The position numbers were made by a program, and so were the translations under genes. Positions 1-12,634 of a DNA stretch of 64,000 nt are shown one piece after another. This stretch comes from Neonectria sp. B-13 (lineage: Eukaryota > Ascomycota > Sordariomycetes > Hypocreales > Nectriaceae). Location of the stretch: positions 124,001 through 188,000 of the forward strand of contig NOKP01000029.1 in NCBI GenBank assembly GCA_002682825.1, given 5' to 3'. Numbering within the stretch: position 1 is the first letter of the stretch; every line of letters starts with the position of its first letter. The notes beneath the pieces were generated by a model that was not told the origin of the DNA, searched no databases, and worked only from the letters and a program-made list of their open reading frames with translations.

Positions 1-1779
1 ACACGACATGGGCTGTGAGCCACCGTTGGACGCGTTTCTTGGCAATTCGTAGGCCCCAGAGTCTCACTGACTTACCAATCCCGGGGCCATGCATGCCACG
101 CTCGGACAGAGACTGCCGCCATCGTAGGGTTCTTAGGTAAGTATTTGACTACAGCTCTGGAGTATAAATTGGGATAGACACCTAGCTCTGTACGCATGGA
201 TTGGTAGCTCGTAGCTCCCCATGCTCCTCATGTACTTCGTAGAGCGTAGCAGATGGTATCAGCATGGATAGACTGGCACATCGCAGTCATGAATGCAGTT
301 GTAAAACAATCGTAATAGCAGACTTTACGCGTCTTGACATGTACCTGCGAGATGCCAGAGAGATACCAACCAGCAACGCCGGATCTGTTTCAGCGCAGAG
401 CGGGACGGGTAGCTACCTGTGGCTCATCTTCCCGGTGGATCTCAGCATCGGGAGTTGGTGTACGTGGCAGATACATCCGGATGGGTCGCTACATTGAAGA
501 CAGTGGGCTGGGCAGGGCCAAAGTTGTCCTCAATTGTACTCTGTCGTGGGACACGAGACATACATGTGACTACACAACGCACACACGCACGCACGCACGC
601 ACGCACACACGCACAAACACACGCACAAGAAAGGGAAAGAAGAGACAAGAAAATTCGTCCAATTCTCAAGAGCATGACGTCGAGATAGACAGCTCCGGGG
701 GATGAAGAGTAGTGTGCTAGGGACGGAAGACGTAGCAAGTACACGGAGTACGAAGTACTACCAGCGATTCAGAGACAAGGCTGAAGACCAGGGAGCCCAA
801 GCTTCAACTTGAAGGAGCATCGACCACTAAAACATGCTCAAAAGGGAGGCATTCCTGATTCCAGGCTTCCAGGGGGGCCGAGTTTCCCATACGCTAAGGG
901 AATGCGCTTCCTCTGCAGTCCCTACAGGTACAGTGCCCTATTCGATGACCTGCAAAATGGTAGAGAGAGCTAGAGGTGCTCCCGTGCCGGGCTTCTTCCT
1001 ACAGTGCCAGTGCCGGCCGGTATACGCCCCTGGAAACTGGCCAGGATGATGTCGGGTTCCCTTATTATGCTCCAAGGCGGGCTCCAGCCAACTGATTAGA
1101 GGTACCTCTGGCTCACATACTAGCGCCCTGATCTTCACAAGTACCGTCCAGCTCCAGCATAGTAGGTAGTAGAAAAGAAAAAAAGTGTCCTTCCCCCGTC
1201 GCTCTAACTGCTCGTTCATTGCGACACACATCCCTGCAACTGGTTGTTGGCTGGGACTCCGCCTCGTCTCTCTTTCTTTGTCTCTTCGGAAAGGTCAAGA
1301 CACAACAGTGCTGAAAAAAATCCCCAACCAGGGCATGGTCATCTAACGACAAGTGTCCAGCGCGCGCGACTCTTCCCTTCCATCCACTGCCCGCGCGACT
1401 TGTCCGTCTCCCGACCAGCAGGCGCCAATCGACATCGATAGCATTGCAGCCTCGCCATGGCGGCGTAAAGGTGCAAGACTCATCCATGTCCGCTTGCGAC
1501 GCATCCTCCATCTCCGCGCGACGACGACGCCCGCACTCGTGGCCCGACCTGGTCCATCTCCTCCCGCATCCAACGCCGGCCTCCTCCGGCTGCGATCTTG
1601 TCGCGTCCGCAATCTGAATCTGATGCGAGACCTGCCATTACCCTTGACATTGACCCGTCGCCGTCTCCGTCTGGACACACCTTGTCGTCGGGCACGGCAA
1701 GACTCCTCGCCCTCGTCCTCGTCCTCGTCCTACCCAAGCGTCCGCGTCCACGTCCACGCCCATCCGCAAACCCACCACG
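1..1779. other. intergenic region and probable 5' leader of the capping gene
   Basis: I see no supported gene here. The short open frames overlap on both strands and show no recognisable domain. A CA/CG-type simple repeat (ACGCACGC...) lies at about 575-630. From about 1350 onward the sequence is pyrimidine-rich and GC-rich and probably forms the promoter and 5' untranslated leader of the gene starting at 1780. Confidence 0.5.
575..630. repeat. CA/CG simple-sequence repeat
   Basis: This is a purine-pyrimidine alternating tract built from ACAC and ACGC units in non-coding DNA. It is a microsatellite and no function is implied. Confidence 0.75.
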
Positions 1780-2091
1780 ATGGATCTTCGATCTGTCCTC
1801 AACACCTCGGACAACGGCGACCGCGGCCTGGCCAAAGCACCCCCGACGCCTAAGCAACAGCCGCCACCCCCGCGACCGCAGGAACAGCAGCAGCATCACC
1901 ACCAACAGCAGCAGGCTCGCCTCTCTCAGAGTCCTGCCCAGTACGCCTATCGCGACTACGGCCGCCCGCCGCCGCAACCATCGCCTAGCAAACCAGCGCC
2001 GCAAGAGTATCCTCCCCATCATCCTCACCATCAGCGTCCACCGCACCCGCAGCAGCAGCAACAGCAGCAACAGCAGCAACAGCAGCAACAG

Positions 2092-2128
<37 letters not shown>

Positions 2129-4523
2129 AGCACGCCCCTCCACCGCAACACCAGCTCCAACATCAACAACCTCCCCCATCCAACGCATACCCACCACCCT
2201 CCCCTTACCAAACTCCTGGACCTTATCCCGGGCGTCCTGCGCCGCCGCCTCTCCAATCTGCTGGTTCGTTCCACGATGTGCGATCCCCCAGCGGCCCCGC
2301 CCCTTACCGACCCGCGACAACTCCCTCCGCCGCCCCGGTAGGCGCCGCGTTCCCCTTTCCTCCGTCACAACCTCCCCCCGAAGTGAATAGCCCCGTGCAG
2401 CGCCATCAATATCCTCCCGCGCAATACCAGCCCTCGCGACGCGAAAGCTTCTCTCAAGGTCCCCAGGGCGTCCCCCCAGGACACGCCTCGGGTCCATATA
2501 TGCAACAAGGGCCGCACCCCGTCCCACAGACACCACCTATCGGTTCCGCCGCCAACTCTCATTCATACATCCACCAGCGCTCCCAATCAACTCACTCCAC
2601 CCCAACTCCCACCTCAGCACAGAGTCAACATCAATACGGGCCACCCTATGCCCAGGGCAGTCCGATTGCCGCGACGCGTCCTCCCCCAAGCGAATATAGC
2701 CGCCCACCCTCCCAGCCTCCCACACCTGTCGGCCCGCCGTTGTCTGCCAGCTCGAGACAGCCTTCGGTCGTGGGCAGCTACGGTCAGCCGCCAAGCCCCT
2801 ACCAACAGAGGCTCTCCCTCGTCGCTGGTGCTCAAGTCGCGCAAGCACAAGCACAAGCCTCGCCGCCTCTGCCTCCACCGCCTGCCAAACGTATTTCAAC
2901 CAGCTACGAGTCCCCTGCTCCTGAGATCCACCCACGATCTCAGTCCCACACCGAACGAGAACCCAGCGCCTCCGTCAGTCCCAAGACACGCGTGCCGTCC
3001 CTACAGAGCAACTCGGACTACCCTCCGTCTGTCGAGGCAGAAACCAGACTCGGCCCCACTCCCCAGGCTATGGTCATTGACTCTGACCGAGCAGTCACCC
3101 CGGCGAAGCGAAAATTGGAAGACCGTGACCTGAGCCCCAAGGAGCTTGAGCACAGACAGACTCGCCCTCCACCCGGCGAGGTCAACGGAAGACACGTTCC
3201 TAGCCAAACCCGTCGATCGGAGTCATCCAGCTCCCCCATAATGGCGCGAAAAAAGCGCCTCCCTCGAACTAAGCCGCCGGTTTGGGCCCAAAACGCCCGG
3301 ACCTTGGGCAAGTCGATGCCGAATCACGCCAATTTCGTTTTGCAAAAAAGAGCCCATGTGCCTGTGAATGGCAACAAGCATGAAGGCAGCGCTCGCCCAA
3401 GCCGACATGCCTCCCCCGAGACAGCGAGATCCCACCAAGCCAGCCATAGCCAGCCTTCTCCTGCAGAGCCAGGTCCCCAAGACATTCTTGGTCCATGGGA
3501 GGCAAGCATCACTGGCGTCAAGCCGTACGAGGAAATGTCCAAGACTGTCGCCGACTTTTTGTTTATCCATGTTATTAACAATGAAGACATGCAAGAGATC
3601 CAGAGTCGAAAAATTCAGTTTGAAATAGAGGCCAAGCTAGGGATCCTCATTGACAAGGACACCAACCACCGAGTGGACAGATATCTGGATTCTGAATGTG
3701 TTCTCCACGACAATGGTCGGATTGCTTTCAAGAGCGCCATGACTGAGGTAACCAACCCCCAACATCAAGGCCCTAAATACCTAAAGACCTTATGGCTAAC
3801 AACTCACAGGCGCATCACAAGTACTTCAATGACTTCTTAAACCAGATGGTCATACAAACGGACCCCCGAGCGCCAGGTGGCAACAACCGCGTTCAAGTGC
3901 ACTACAAGCATCGTCGTGAGATAGATCGCTTCTTCGAACTCCCGTCGGATCTCCAGGGCCGATTACCTGGTTGCATGCGTGCGCGCCTCGGGTCCAAGAG
4001 CAAAAATGTTCGCGTCCGGGTGACATACGACCAAAAGACAGGCGATGTTCTTAACAAGATCATCAAAGCGCGTGTGGCGGACATCAACCTGCATATGCCC
4101 ATGTGCCCCATGGACTGCCGCATCAGTGTCAACCTTGAGATGGACTGGGATGGCTCCGTGAGTGAGTTGGAGCAGTTCTCGACGAGCCAGGTGGAACGAC
4201 AGCCTGATCGTAACAAGGACCGGCTCAGTTACACACATGGACATTATCAGATCGATCTCACGCAGGTCACACACCCATCAACCGGCCCAGGAGTAAGTTG
4301 GGATTTGATCCGGTCTCATTCCAGACCCATTGGTGCTAACAGTTTGCAGGGCGCTCAGAGGATGGACAAGCAACACGAGCTAGAAATCGAGCTGGATCCC
4401 GCAATTACTATCGACCAGGGCCGCAAGGCCATCAGTGGCGCACCGCATCGATACCAAGAGCTCGTCGAGGGCTTCATCGACAACGTACGCGTCCTGGCTC
4501 GCAAAGCCCAAGGCCTCCCCTGA
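1780..4523 (+). CDS. CET1: mRNA-capping enzyme subunit beta (RNA 5'-triphosphatase, Cet1 family)
   Basis: Exons are 1780-3747, 3810-4292 and 4350-4523 (874 aa). Both introns (62 and 57 bp) have GT..AG ends and keep frame. The enzyme removes the gamma-phosphate from nascent mRNA 5' ends in the nucleus, the first step of cap formation. The C-terminal third, from about residue 590, is the metal-dependent tunnel triphosphatase domain. The paired acidic strands are visible: FEIEAKLG (Glu615/Glu617) and ELEIELD (about Glu827-Glu831), which in yeast Cet1 bind the metal. Basic tunnel-strand sequences such as RVRVTYD also fit. The first roughly 560 residues are Pro/Gln/Ser-rich low complexity with a poly-Gln run near residues 90-117, much longer than in yeast Cet1 (549 aa in total). 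The start is the first ATG of the long frame. Family assignment is confident; the N-terminal start is less so. Confidence 0.93.
2049..2132 (+). repeat. CAG/CAA repeat encoding poly-Gln
   Basis: Mixed CAG and CAA codons encode an almost pure glutamine run of about 25 residues inside the N-terminal extension of the capping triphosphatase. Such tracts change length readily by replication slippage. Confidence 0.9.
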
Positions 4524-5145
4524 GCTCACAACACCCAACGACAATCTATTTTATCGGCGAATATGGGAGACTCCCGTGGGAAAAGGAATAATCTGGTACT
4601 TCAATGGCAGCATGGCTCTTGTCGCAACGACGAGACGGGAAGGCGAAGGAAAGAATTGTATCTAGGTAGAATATGGATATCTGGTCACGGGGAAACGCGA
4701 AAAGGCGAGTTGGAGATCAGCGCGGCGTCACTCTTGCTTTCTGATTTGTCCTTTTTTTCTTCTTCTTCTTCTCTTCTGCTTTTCTCTCTCTTCTTCATGT
4801 TTATAGTTTTTCGATGGGTTCTTGACGGAGTGTGGGTTATGTAGGTTGAGCGAGGCAATATGCATGTTGAGGGATTCGTCTCTCTGCTCGCCATTTAGGT
4901 TGCGTCTGATGCAATGTGACTGTGGACTTCAGCTCTTTGTCCATCATGTCTTCTGGCTCTAGAATAGACAACTACGCGAATATTGGGATTTCGACTTGTA
5001 GGGAGTAGGCTCGTCCCGCTTTGTCTGATTACAGAGCGGGTTCAGTAGTAGGCAGGACGTTAACTAGCCCGTCTATGTGTACTCATGGTAACCCAAGTTC
5101 AATTTACTAGACTATTTCGCAAGTGGTATCATATCATCTGTCCCG
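4524..5145. other. convergent intergenic region
   Basis: This is 622 bp between two converging genes. It holds a T/TTC-rich stretch at about 4745-4800 and presumably both 3' untranslated regions. I see no gene. Confidence 0.6.
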
Positions 5146-7919
5146 TTAATTTAATTCCGAAGGCCTGTATCCCGTGCCATATCCCGTATTCTGGTCCTGT
5201 TGGTATTGTTGTTGATGCTGCTGGTGTTGCTGCTGGTGTTGTTGATGTTGTTGGTGCTGAGGTTGGTCCTGTTGGTACTGTTGCTGCTGGTGTTGTTGAT
5301 GTTGCTGGTGCTGAGGTTGGTCCTGTTGGTACTGTTGCTGTTGCTGCTGCTGGTGTTGCTGGTGGTGTTGATGCTGAAACTGCTGTTGCTGCTGCGTTTG
5401 TCCTTGAAAGAATCCGTCAAAGTCCGTTCCTGCATAAGAATTCATTGTTTGCGCCGGCTGCTCATCCATGCCATCATCAAACACCATCTGCTCCGGCCTC
5501 CTTTGTCTTAGAGTCTCCTTGCCGACCCAGCTCAGATACACCGTCTCGTGGACAAGCACAAGTCCACCGCTCCCGCGACCTTCCTTCTCGTCCGACGAGG
5601 CGAAGCCGTCGGCATTCTCGAAATGCGGCTGCTTCTCGACAACGAAGACCTTGTGGTGGTTTCGGTAGGTCCGCCACGCGACGCCCACGAAGCCAAGGAA
5701 CCAGACAATACCACTGCCGATGACAGCCCACGAGATGGCCGGCACGAGCCACCACTTGATCGTCTGCGTGATGTCGCTGGTCGGCTTGATCCAAGTGTTG
5801 ACGACAGGCCACAAGCCGCCGATCGTGTAGATGGTCGCGCAGGTGATGCTGAGGGCCGGGCTGATGTGCTTACCCGTCATCTCGCGCCAGGTCAAGGGAG
5901 CCGCGGACTGGCTATGGGCGTTGTCGACTTCCGGCGTAACCGGCGGTCCTCTGAAGCGCAGGATCAGAATCCCAAGGCCCAGGAATGTGCCGAAGAAGGC
6001 ATTGATGACGTAGGCACTCAAACTTGTTAGGAGCCAGTAGGCGTTGTCGGGAGTCATTCCCCAAGTGGCAAAGACAAGGGTGAGGCATGAAGCCAGATGT
6101 AAGACGAAGGCGCCTACTGGCGTCCTCTCCGAGTGCTCCTCGGGAGAGAACCAGCGCATGCGAAGGAGGGAACTGAACCAGCCCTTCTTTTGGAACCAGC
6201 TTAGCACGCGGCCGAGGGACATATCTGTGTCCTGGGCGAAGAACTTGGCATAGGGGATGATGCCCTCCTTGGCAATTTCCTGCTTGACGCGGGCTGCAGT
6301 ATAGGTCATCACGATGATGTTACCTAGACTTGCAATGGCCAGGAAGGCGTTGAAGATACGGATGCCTGTCTTGTCGCTGTTGGAGAGGGCGCCGAGAGTC
6401 AACTCGAAGAAGCGTTGAGCCACGCCGCCTTCGGCAGAGATTTGTTCGTCCTTGGGAACAACAACCATCTATAGCCATGTTAGCGAGAATGACTTGACAC
6501 AAAGTTCGAAGTTCAAAGCTTACATATGAGATGTTAACAGCCATGTATAACAGAACCACAGTAGTTACACCGAGGATCGTGGCAATGGGGTGCTTCCTCC
6601 GAGGACGGCTGATTTCACCCAGGACATAGTTGGGCTGCTCAAAGCCCGAAAAGGTAAATATGATGGCAAGGAAAGCCTGGGCGTATCCGTTGGCGTCGGT
6701 GGAGGCGTTAGCGAATGCATTCTTCGTGCTGGTGTTCTCGGTGATTTCGTTATCCGTCTTCTTCAGGCCGCCGGCTCCCACGACGATTGCGGTGACGATG
6801 ATGAGCAGAAGAATCATGACCTTGATAATGGCCAGGACGTTGTTGAGGAAGATGCCACCCCGACGAGAGAAGGTATGGATGAAGCAGGTGAAAGTCGCGA
6901 CCGCAATGGCGATACCCCGAACAGTGCCGTTGTCCGGGTCATCGTTCCCCGCGGCGCGGAGAACACGGATGGCGAAGCTGATGGAGTTGCCGGCCATGTT
7001 GCCCAGAGCGATGAAGGCGATGCCGAAGAGACAGGTGCTGAGCAGGACGGTGTCCTTGCGGTAGGCGGGCTTGCGATAGACGTACTGGAGGTAGTTGAGG
7101 TCGCCGCCGCTGCGGGGGATGCTCTGCTCGACGCCGTGGATGGTGTAGCGCGGGATGTTGAGGCCGTACTCGATGTAGACGTGCATTCCGGAGAGGCAGT
7201 AGATGATGCCCGCGAACCAGAGGAGCAGAGAGGCGCCGGTGGAGTGGGTGCCCTGCATGACACGCTGGGGGGAGTTGAAGATGCCGGTTCCTGGGGGGGG
7301 GCAACATGTTAGTGAATTTGTTCAAAAACCACATCCACGACCGTAGACTATATCTTTGTTCCATTCACACAAACTTCTGCGTAAGTAGTTCATCATAAAC
7401 CAGGAATTCATCTCAAGTCTCCAGAATCAGTCAAGATGAATTTCCGGAGGATATTGACTAATGGAAACGACGTAGAATCGATGGATCTGGATCGGGCAGG
7501 TACGAGCCTGGGTTGCGGTTCCTTCCTTGACAAAACCATCCCCACTTGGGTGGTTTCCGAAGATCGTTTTAAGCACGAACCAACCATAAATGCAACCTCA
7601 ATTCAACCTCAACCTCGACTTTGACTTCAACGTCAACGTCAACGTCAACATCAACGTGAACCTCCTTCTCTTCCCTTCCTCATCACCAAGACCAAGGAAA
7701 TTCAATGCCAGCTCTCCGCCGTGACTTACCAATCATCCGGTTCATCACCAGGCACATGACGTCAAAGTAGCCCAGTCGAAACCGCTCCTTGGGCGCAACC
7801 GTCACAATCTCATGGGGGTTCTCTGGTGGAGGCAGGTCTCCTTCAGTACTCATGGACACGTCGTCACGCGCCGGGGGCGCAGAGTGGAAGCCGCTAACAC
7901 TCGTCGGGAAGTCGTCCAT
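5146..7919 (-). CDS. amino-acid permease, Mup1/LAT-like (APC superfamily)
   Basis: Exons read on the minus strand are 7919-7730, 7290-6524 and 6468-5146 (759 aa). The first intron is unusually long for this window (439 bp), the second is 55 bp; both are GT..AG and keep frame. This is a plasma-membrane amino-acid transporter of the APC superfamily, closest in my judgement to fungal high-affinity methionine permeases. Support comes from the first-helix signature GTGIFNSPQ (about residues 64-72, the GxGIF substrate-binding loop), about twelve hydrophobic segments, and the EQPNYVLGEISRPRRKHP loop typical of the LAT/Mup1 group. The C-terminal tail, about 85 residues from residue 670, is made almost wholly of Gln and His. 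Mup1 proteins lack such a tail. Methionine as substrate is an inference. Confidence 0.87.
5170..5400 (-). repeat. Gln/His-rich coding repeat (HQQ/QQH units)
   Basis: On the minus strand this encodes repeated HQQHQQ, QYQQDQPQ and QQQ blocks at the permease C terminus. A longer unit reading QQYQQDQPQHQQHQQH occurs twice, so a block duplication is superimposed on the trinucleotide-like repeats. Confidence 0.88.
7291..7729 (-). other. long first intron of the permease gene
   Basis: This 439-bp intron starts GTAAGT and ends CCCCCCCAG on the minus strand. It contains a run of short GTTGACGTTGAC-like repeats (plus strand about 7625-7660, AACGTCAACGTC). It is several times longer than most other introns in the window. 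Confidence 0.7.
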
Positions 7920-9285
7920 TGTTCCGGGTTTCGAGCCGGCGGAGGCCGGGGACTGACACTGAATAGGAGTCGGTCACAATGGGAAGAAGATTGAGCTGAG
8001 CAAGGAGCAAAGACGAGGCGGCACAGGAGACACGGGAACCCGGGGCGCCAGGCGTTAAGTAACGCATCTCAGCTGTGTTGACTGCTGCAAGCCCTTCGCA
8101 ACACGCACCGCAGCCGGGCGAACAGCCATGTCCCAGAAAGGTCTGGGTTGTGCGTCAGAGAGGAGGCGTCCCAGCAGCCTCGTTCTCGTCGTGTGACTGT
8201 GACAATGGCACCTTGGCGTACATGCCTGCCTGTCCTCCAGGCCGAAGACCGAGTCTTAGGCGGATAGACTCATCACACAGGCAGACTTCGCCCAGCCTTA
8301 TCGGGCTGTCTGCCTCGCGCCCTCGCCAAGACGCCCAACCATATTCAAAATTGACCAGCAATGATGGCGTTTCTAGCGTTTCTAGCGTTGCCGATGCGCC
8401 CTGGGGGCCAATCCGAACCCCTTGCGTCGGCACAGCCCCAACACATGGGAGAGCCAAGCCGAGCTGAATGACCTCTGGTGGACAAAATAACCCAACGCGG
8501 GGAAGCGGGTCGAGCCTGGTCTTGGCTGATTGACCTGGACGGAGATGACGACGAGCCATTATCAACCCATGCACTTCTCCTGATAAGGGATGATTTACCC
8601 CTTGCATTGAGCTTGATAGCTCCAGACCCCCAGGGCGGTTAACTGTGCCGGAACAGAAATTGGACGAAACTCTCCTGCATACTGACCCGTTTAATCTGTC
8701 ACCTCCTTCACCATAGCTCGCTCAGCTATCCCGGATTGGCAACATGTCGTCCCGTTCCCGAGAGCCATCCACCGGCTGGCTTGCAAGCCCCCAAAGGTGG
8801 CACCCCATGGTCCCTCCCGCCTTGTCCGGCTGCGTGTCCATCGGCTGTGTCCATTTGCGTGGCCTAGACTCCCCGCCGTAGAGTTCCAGGACCGAACCCT
8901 CTCTGTTTGGGCATGTCTCAGCCAGGTCTTGTCACCCACCCACAAATACGCACACGAACACGCCTCAACTCGGCCAGCCTCACTTTCCCTCCTATCACTC
9001 AAAGAGATCCAGACCGAGTGCTGAAGCAGTGCCCCCCTCCTCGTCCTCTTAACACACCTTATCCACCGCGCATGTTCTGTGTCTTGTGCCACCATCAGCC
9101 TGCAGCCTAGTTAGCTGGGAACTCTTATGAACATAGCCGCCCCTACGAGGGGTCCCCTGCATGTCACTCTCCATCTCTTCTCCGTAATCCCTCATCTCTG
9201 CAATCGCACAGTTGAATCTCTGGTTGCCATTATTCTTCTACGTGTCTCTTGAGTTTACCTCTTCAACAGCCGGGGGCAGCTCCTG
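7920..9285. other. divergent intergenic region
   Basis: About 1.37 kb separates the permease start (minus) from the unknown gene at 9286 (plus). The open frames on the two strands at 8075-8607 mirror one another and carry no domain, so I read this as promoter and leader DNA. Confidence 0.5.
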
Positions 9286-12200
9286 ATGGCAGGCTTCATA
9301 CAGCCTGGAGATATTATCAACTTTGCACGGTTGGCGTGGGACATCTACCGCTATGGCTGGTCCGACGATCTCAATGCAAGTGAGTGCCTACTGCCCGCAC
9401 CTCGTTATCCACAGCTTCCGCTTGGGGGCTCGTGAGGCTCACCAGGCGGAATCCCCTTCGTTAGGCTCCCAGCACAAACCACCATCCACGGGCCGTCCAC
9501 CAATCCTTCAGGTGTCTCCTGCTCTTTTGGGACCATCTCCTATGTAACTTGAGCTACATGCTAAACTTAGTTCAGCAAGACAATACGAAGAGTTTGGTAG
9601 AGATGTCAAGGACCTCGCCAAAAATCTAGACATTCTCTCGAGCGTCGTCACCCAGGCCACCTCGTCGCTGCAAAGCCAGGGTGCCTACAATTCTGTGGCG
9701 CGATGGGACCGGACGTCGCTAAACCAGATTATTGGCGATTACCATAGGACGCTTCAAGAATGTCATGAATTAATCAGATCGAATGAGCGATACAGAGTCG
9801 GGAGCAATCCGTTGCGCAATATTGAATGGAACGTGCTTGTTCAACCCAACGCCGATCAGCTCCGTCAGCGGATTTCTCTGCACAATTCGAAGGTTCTTCA
9901 AGTATTGAAGCCCTTCGAGATGTAAGTCTATCTCATCGACATACAACCTGGATTAAAACTGACTTCCACAGTGACCTCCTCTGTAGAGTTCGGCAGGACA
10001 TTCATCTGATGCACCACGACCTTGCCGAAAGGATCACCGCCGTTCACCATGATATCTATCGCATCATGGGTGTATTGGTCCCTGACCTCGACACGGCGCT
10101 TAACCAGCAGGCCCGACGAAACATTATTTTCCTCGATGTTCCAATTGATGTCGCGGAACAGTTTCGCTTTGCGGCTCTGACAGACCGGCCTGAATACCGT
10201 ACAGATGCCGACTTCGCCTTGGAGGAAATGTCGGATGCCTTCATCTTGAATTTCGACATGGCAACCATCAACTTTCGAAGTGGTCTCGTCGTCGCAGAAC
10301 GCATCCCCCCGGTCCACCAATACCTCAACCTTTTGAAGTGCGTCTGGCTTTTCAAAAGGATCCAAGAATCACCTCCACTTCAGAATACCAGCCCAGAATC
10401 ACACTGGCCTTCTTATCTGCGCCAGCTAGAAGATGTGAGCCCACCTCAGAGTGAAAACTACTGCAAGTTTACTAATTATTTCAGAACCTGTCGTCCGAAT
10501 GCACGCGATTTGGGCAAGAACTCGTCAAGCCGCAGCTAATCACACCGGTGATGAGGCGAGATATGTTCTCAATCTGGCCGGATAGAGAACCAACGCCGCT
10601 GGTACCAGTGGTAACGGGAGATGAGATGATGGAGCAACTCCTCGAAGTGTACGATATTCCTTCGTGAAATACAAGTCTTTCTGGCGGACGTGACGCTGAC
10701 CTAATACAGACCGCTACAGAGCCCTGCCGCAAGCGTCGAGCAGAAGGCCAAGCTTCTCAGACGTATGGGATCAGATGGCCGGAGGTTTCGGATCATGATA
10801 ACAGGAACAGAGCAGACGGCATCAGGACGGCCAAGACGACAAAGTATGTCTCTAACCATCTCCATTTTACTCTTGACTGACATTGTTACAGCCGAGGTTA
10901 TCGACTTTGATATCACCTCCGTCATCATCAAACCCCAGTACGCCATGCCAAACAGCGCTGGCATGGTGCAAGAGATAATTCTCAGGCGGGACGAAAGGAT
11001 CGCAAGAATTTCGTTTACCAAAATGAGCCACATGCTCAAGTTTCAACAGTGTATCACCGGCTTCAAGCCTTGGGATGCCTACACGCAATATAACGTCATG
11101 GTCAGCTTTGTCGTCGTCGGCCGCAAGGAACCCATAGTTGAGAGAGCGTGTATACAACTCTGGGTTCCAAAGGAGGTCGAGGGGTCTCTAGTCACCAGCA
11201 GCGACGCCGCGGCTGATGCAACACAACTTCCTGCTCCTTCACGGACAGGCTCGATGGCAACATCCAACTTTGGTGCCGTCCCAACCTCGCCACTCTTCGG
11301 CCGCGATGGATTAACAGCATCACCAAATCCTTTTAGAAGGTCCGCAGACCGTCTATCGTCGAGTCCGCCGGGCCGCCAACCCGGCCTACAGACGATCCCG
11401 CAACGGCAGTCGCCAAACTCAGGCATGTTTTCCACGCCGTGGCCACAGCAAGCGTCACCAACTCACTTGGGGTCGACGCCGCCAGAGAGACAAGAGTTAT
11501 ATGGGGGAAACCAACAGCGGTCACCGGTTCGTAGGCCAGTTGGCGCGCCACCGTCATCACGCCGGAGCAGCACCTTGGCCACCACTGTATCGAACACTAC
11601 CAACGGACGCACGTCTGGTCGTTCGTTCAGTGTTTCCAGTGCGGTCTCAACGTCTGCCGTATCCACCACCAGCAACTCGTCTGGCAGCGATGCGCTCAGC
11701 ACAACCATCTCGACGGGCACCAATACGACAGGCCTCCTGCACCGACGTCCGCCGAAACCCATGCTCGTGCTCTTCACGCAAAACCCGCAAGACGGCAAGT
11801 CATCATTCGTCACGATCCAAATCGACGAGGAGACGTCCGTGAACCCCGACCGCTGCAACTGCCGACGGTCCGGGAGAGAGGGAACCATGTGCCCCATTGT
11901 CTCCATCGAGAAGTCCGACGGAGACGCCAACCTCGCTGCCCGGCGGTACGACTCTACCTCGTCGACAGGCGGCGAGATGGACTGGAACCTCGCGCGTCTC
12001 GCACTCAACAACCCGGCGTCGACAACCAGCGCCGTGACGTGGGACAAGGTCAAGCGCCTGAGCATCATGTTCCCGGAGCCCAACGCCAGAGCCAAGTTCG
12101 GCGGAACGCCAAACCAGTGCCGGTGCAGGGTCCGTACCCAGGGCGAGCTGACGGACTGCCTGAACGCCGGCCACCGCGGGCTTTGGGGTCGCGTACAAGA

Positions 12201-12291
12201 GAACTATAGGAGGCAGATAAATGCCTATCACCAGACGAGATACGGGGCGCAGCAGCAGGTTGTGAATGGGCTGATGACGAGGAACGAATGA
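9286..12291 (+). CDS. fungal protein of unknown function, 865 aa, six exons
   Basis: Exons are 9286-9379, 9576-9921, 9972-10434, 10485-10645, 10710-10843 and 10892-12291; the frame is kept throughout. I do not recognise a named family. The N-terminal 150 residues (MAGFIQPGDIINFARLAWDI...) resemble the helical start shared by many fungal proteins that carry variable C-terminal domains. A folded segment follows at about residues 400-490 (TEVIDFDITSVII...), then a Ser/Thr/Pro-rich linker. The C-terminal module holds two Cys clusters, CNCRRSGREGTMC and CRCRVRTQGELTDC, that could bind zinc. No signal peptide or membrane segment is seen. The fifth intron (48 bp) is a multiple of three without a stop, so an unspliced isoform would stay in frame. 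The donor at 10646 is the least certain junction. Confidence 0.72.
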
Positions 12292-12634
12292 AGGAGCGAA
12301 CCGGGATATATACCACGAGGCAGTATTAGATGTTACGAGGCGAAGACATGAGGCGTAAACCACTGCTAGGTTTCCGCTGGTTGGCGTTAGGTTTGGTTTG
12401 GATGACACGATGGGGGAAAAGCCATTATCAGGTAGTCATTAATCAGGGGTATATTTAGTTGACGCACACTCGTCCACCCGCTCTTTTACTAGTCTCCGAT
12501 GTCAAGCCAACATAAGATATGGTATGGTATGTACGATAGTCTTGAAAATCAACGTCTTTACCCCGTCGCAAACGCCTTCATTCATCAAACGATAAACCAT
12601 GAAAACTCCATCTTTGAACCATCTCCGTTGCAAT
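12292..12634. other. convergent intergenic region
   Basis: This is 343 bp between stop codons of converging genes, presumably both 3' untranslated regions. Nothing else is seen. Confidence 0.6.

Noticed and set aside
1480..2341. Leu/Arg-rich and Ser/Asn-rich frames around the CAG repeat
   Set aside because: They are alternate-frame readings of the Gln/Pro-rich N terminus of the capping enzyme.
6590..7312. A 240-codon plus-strand frame opposite the permease
   Set aside because: The composition (Asp/Glu/Val/Gly-rich) is the typical antisense shadow of a hydrophobic protein, and it crosses a permease exon boundary.
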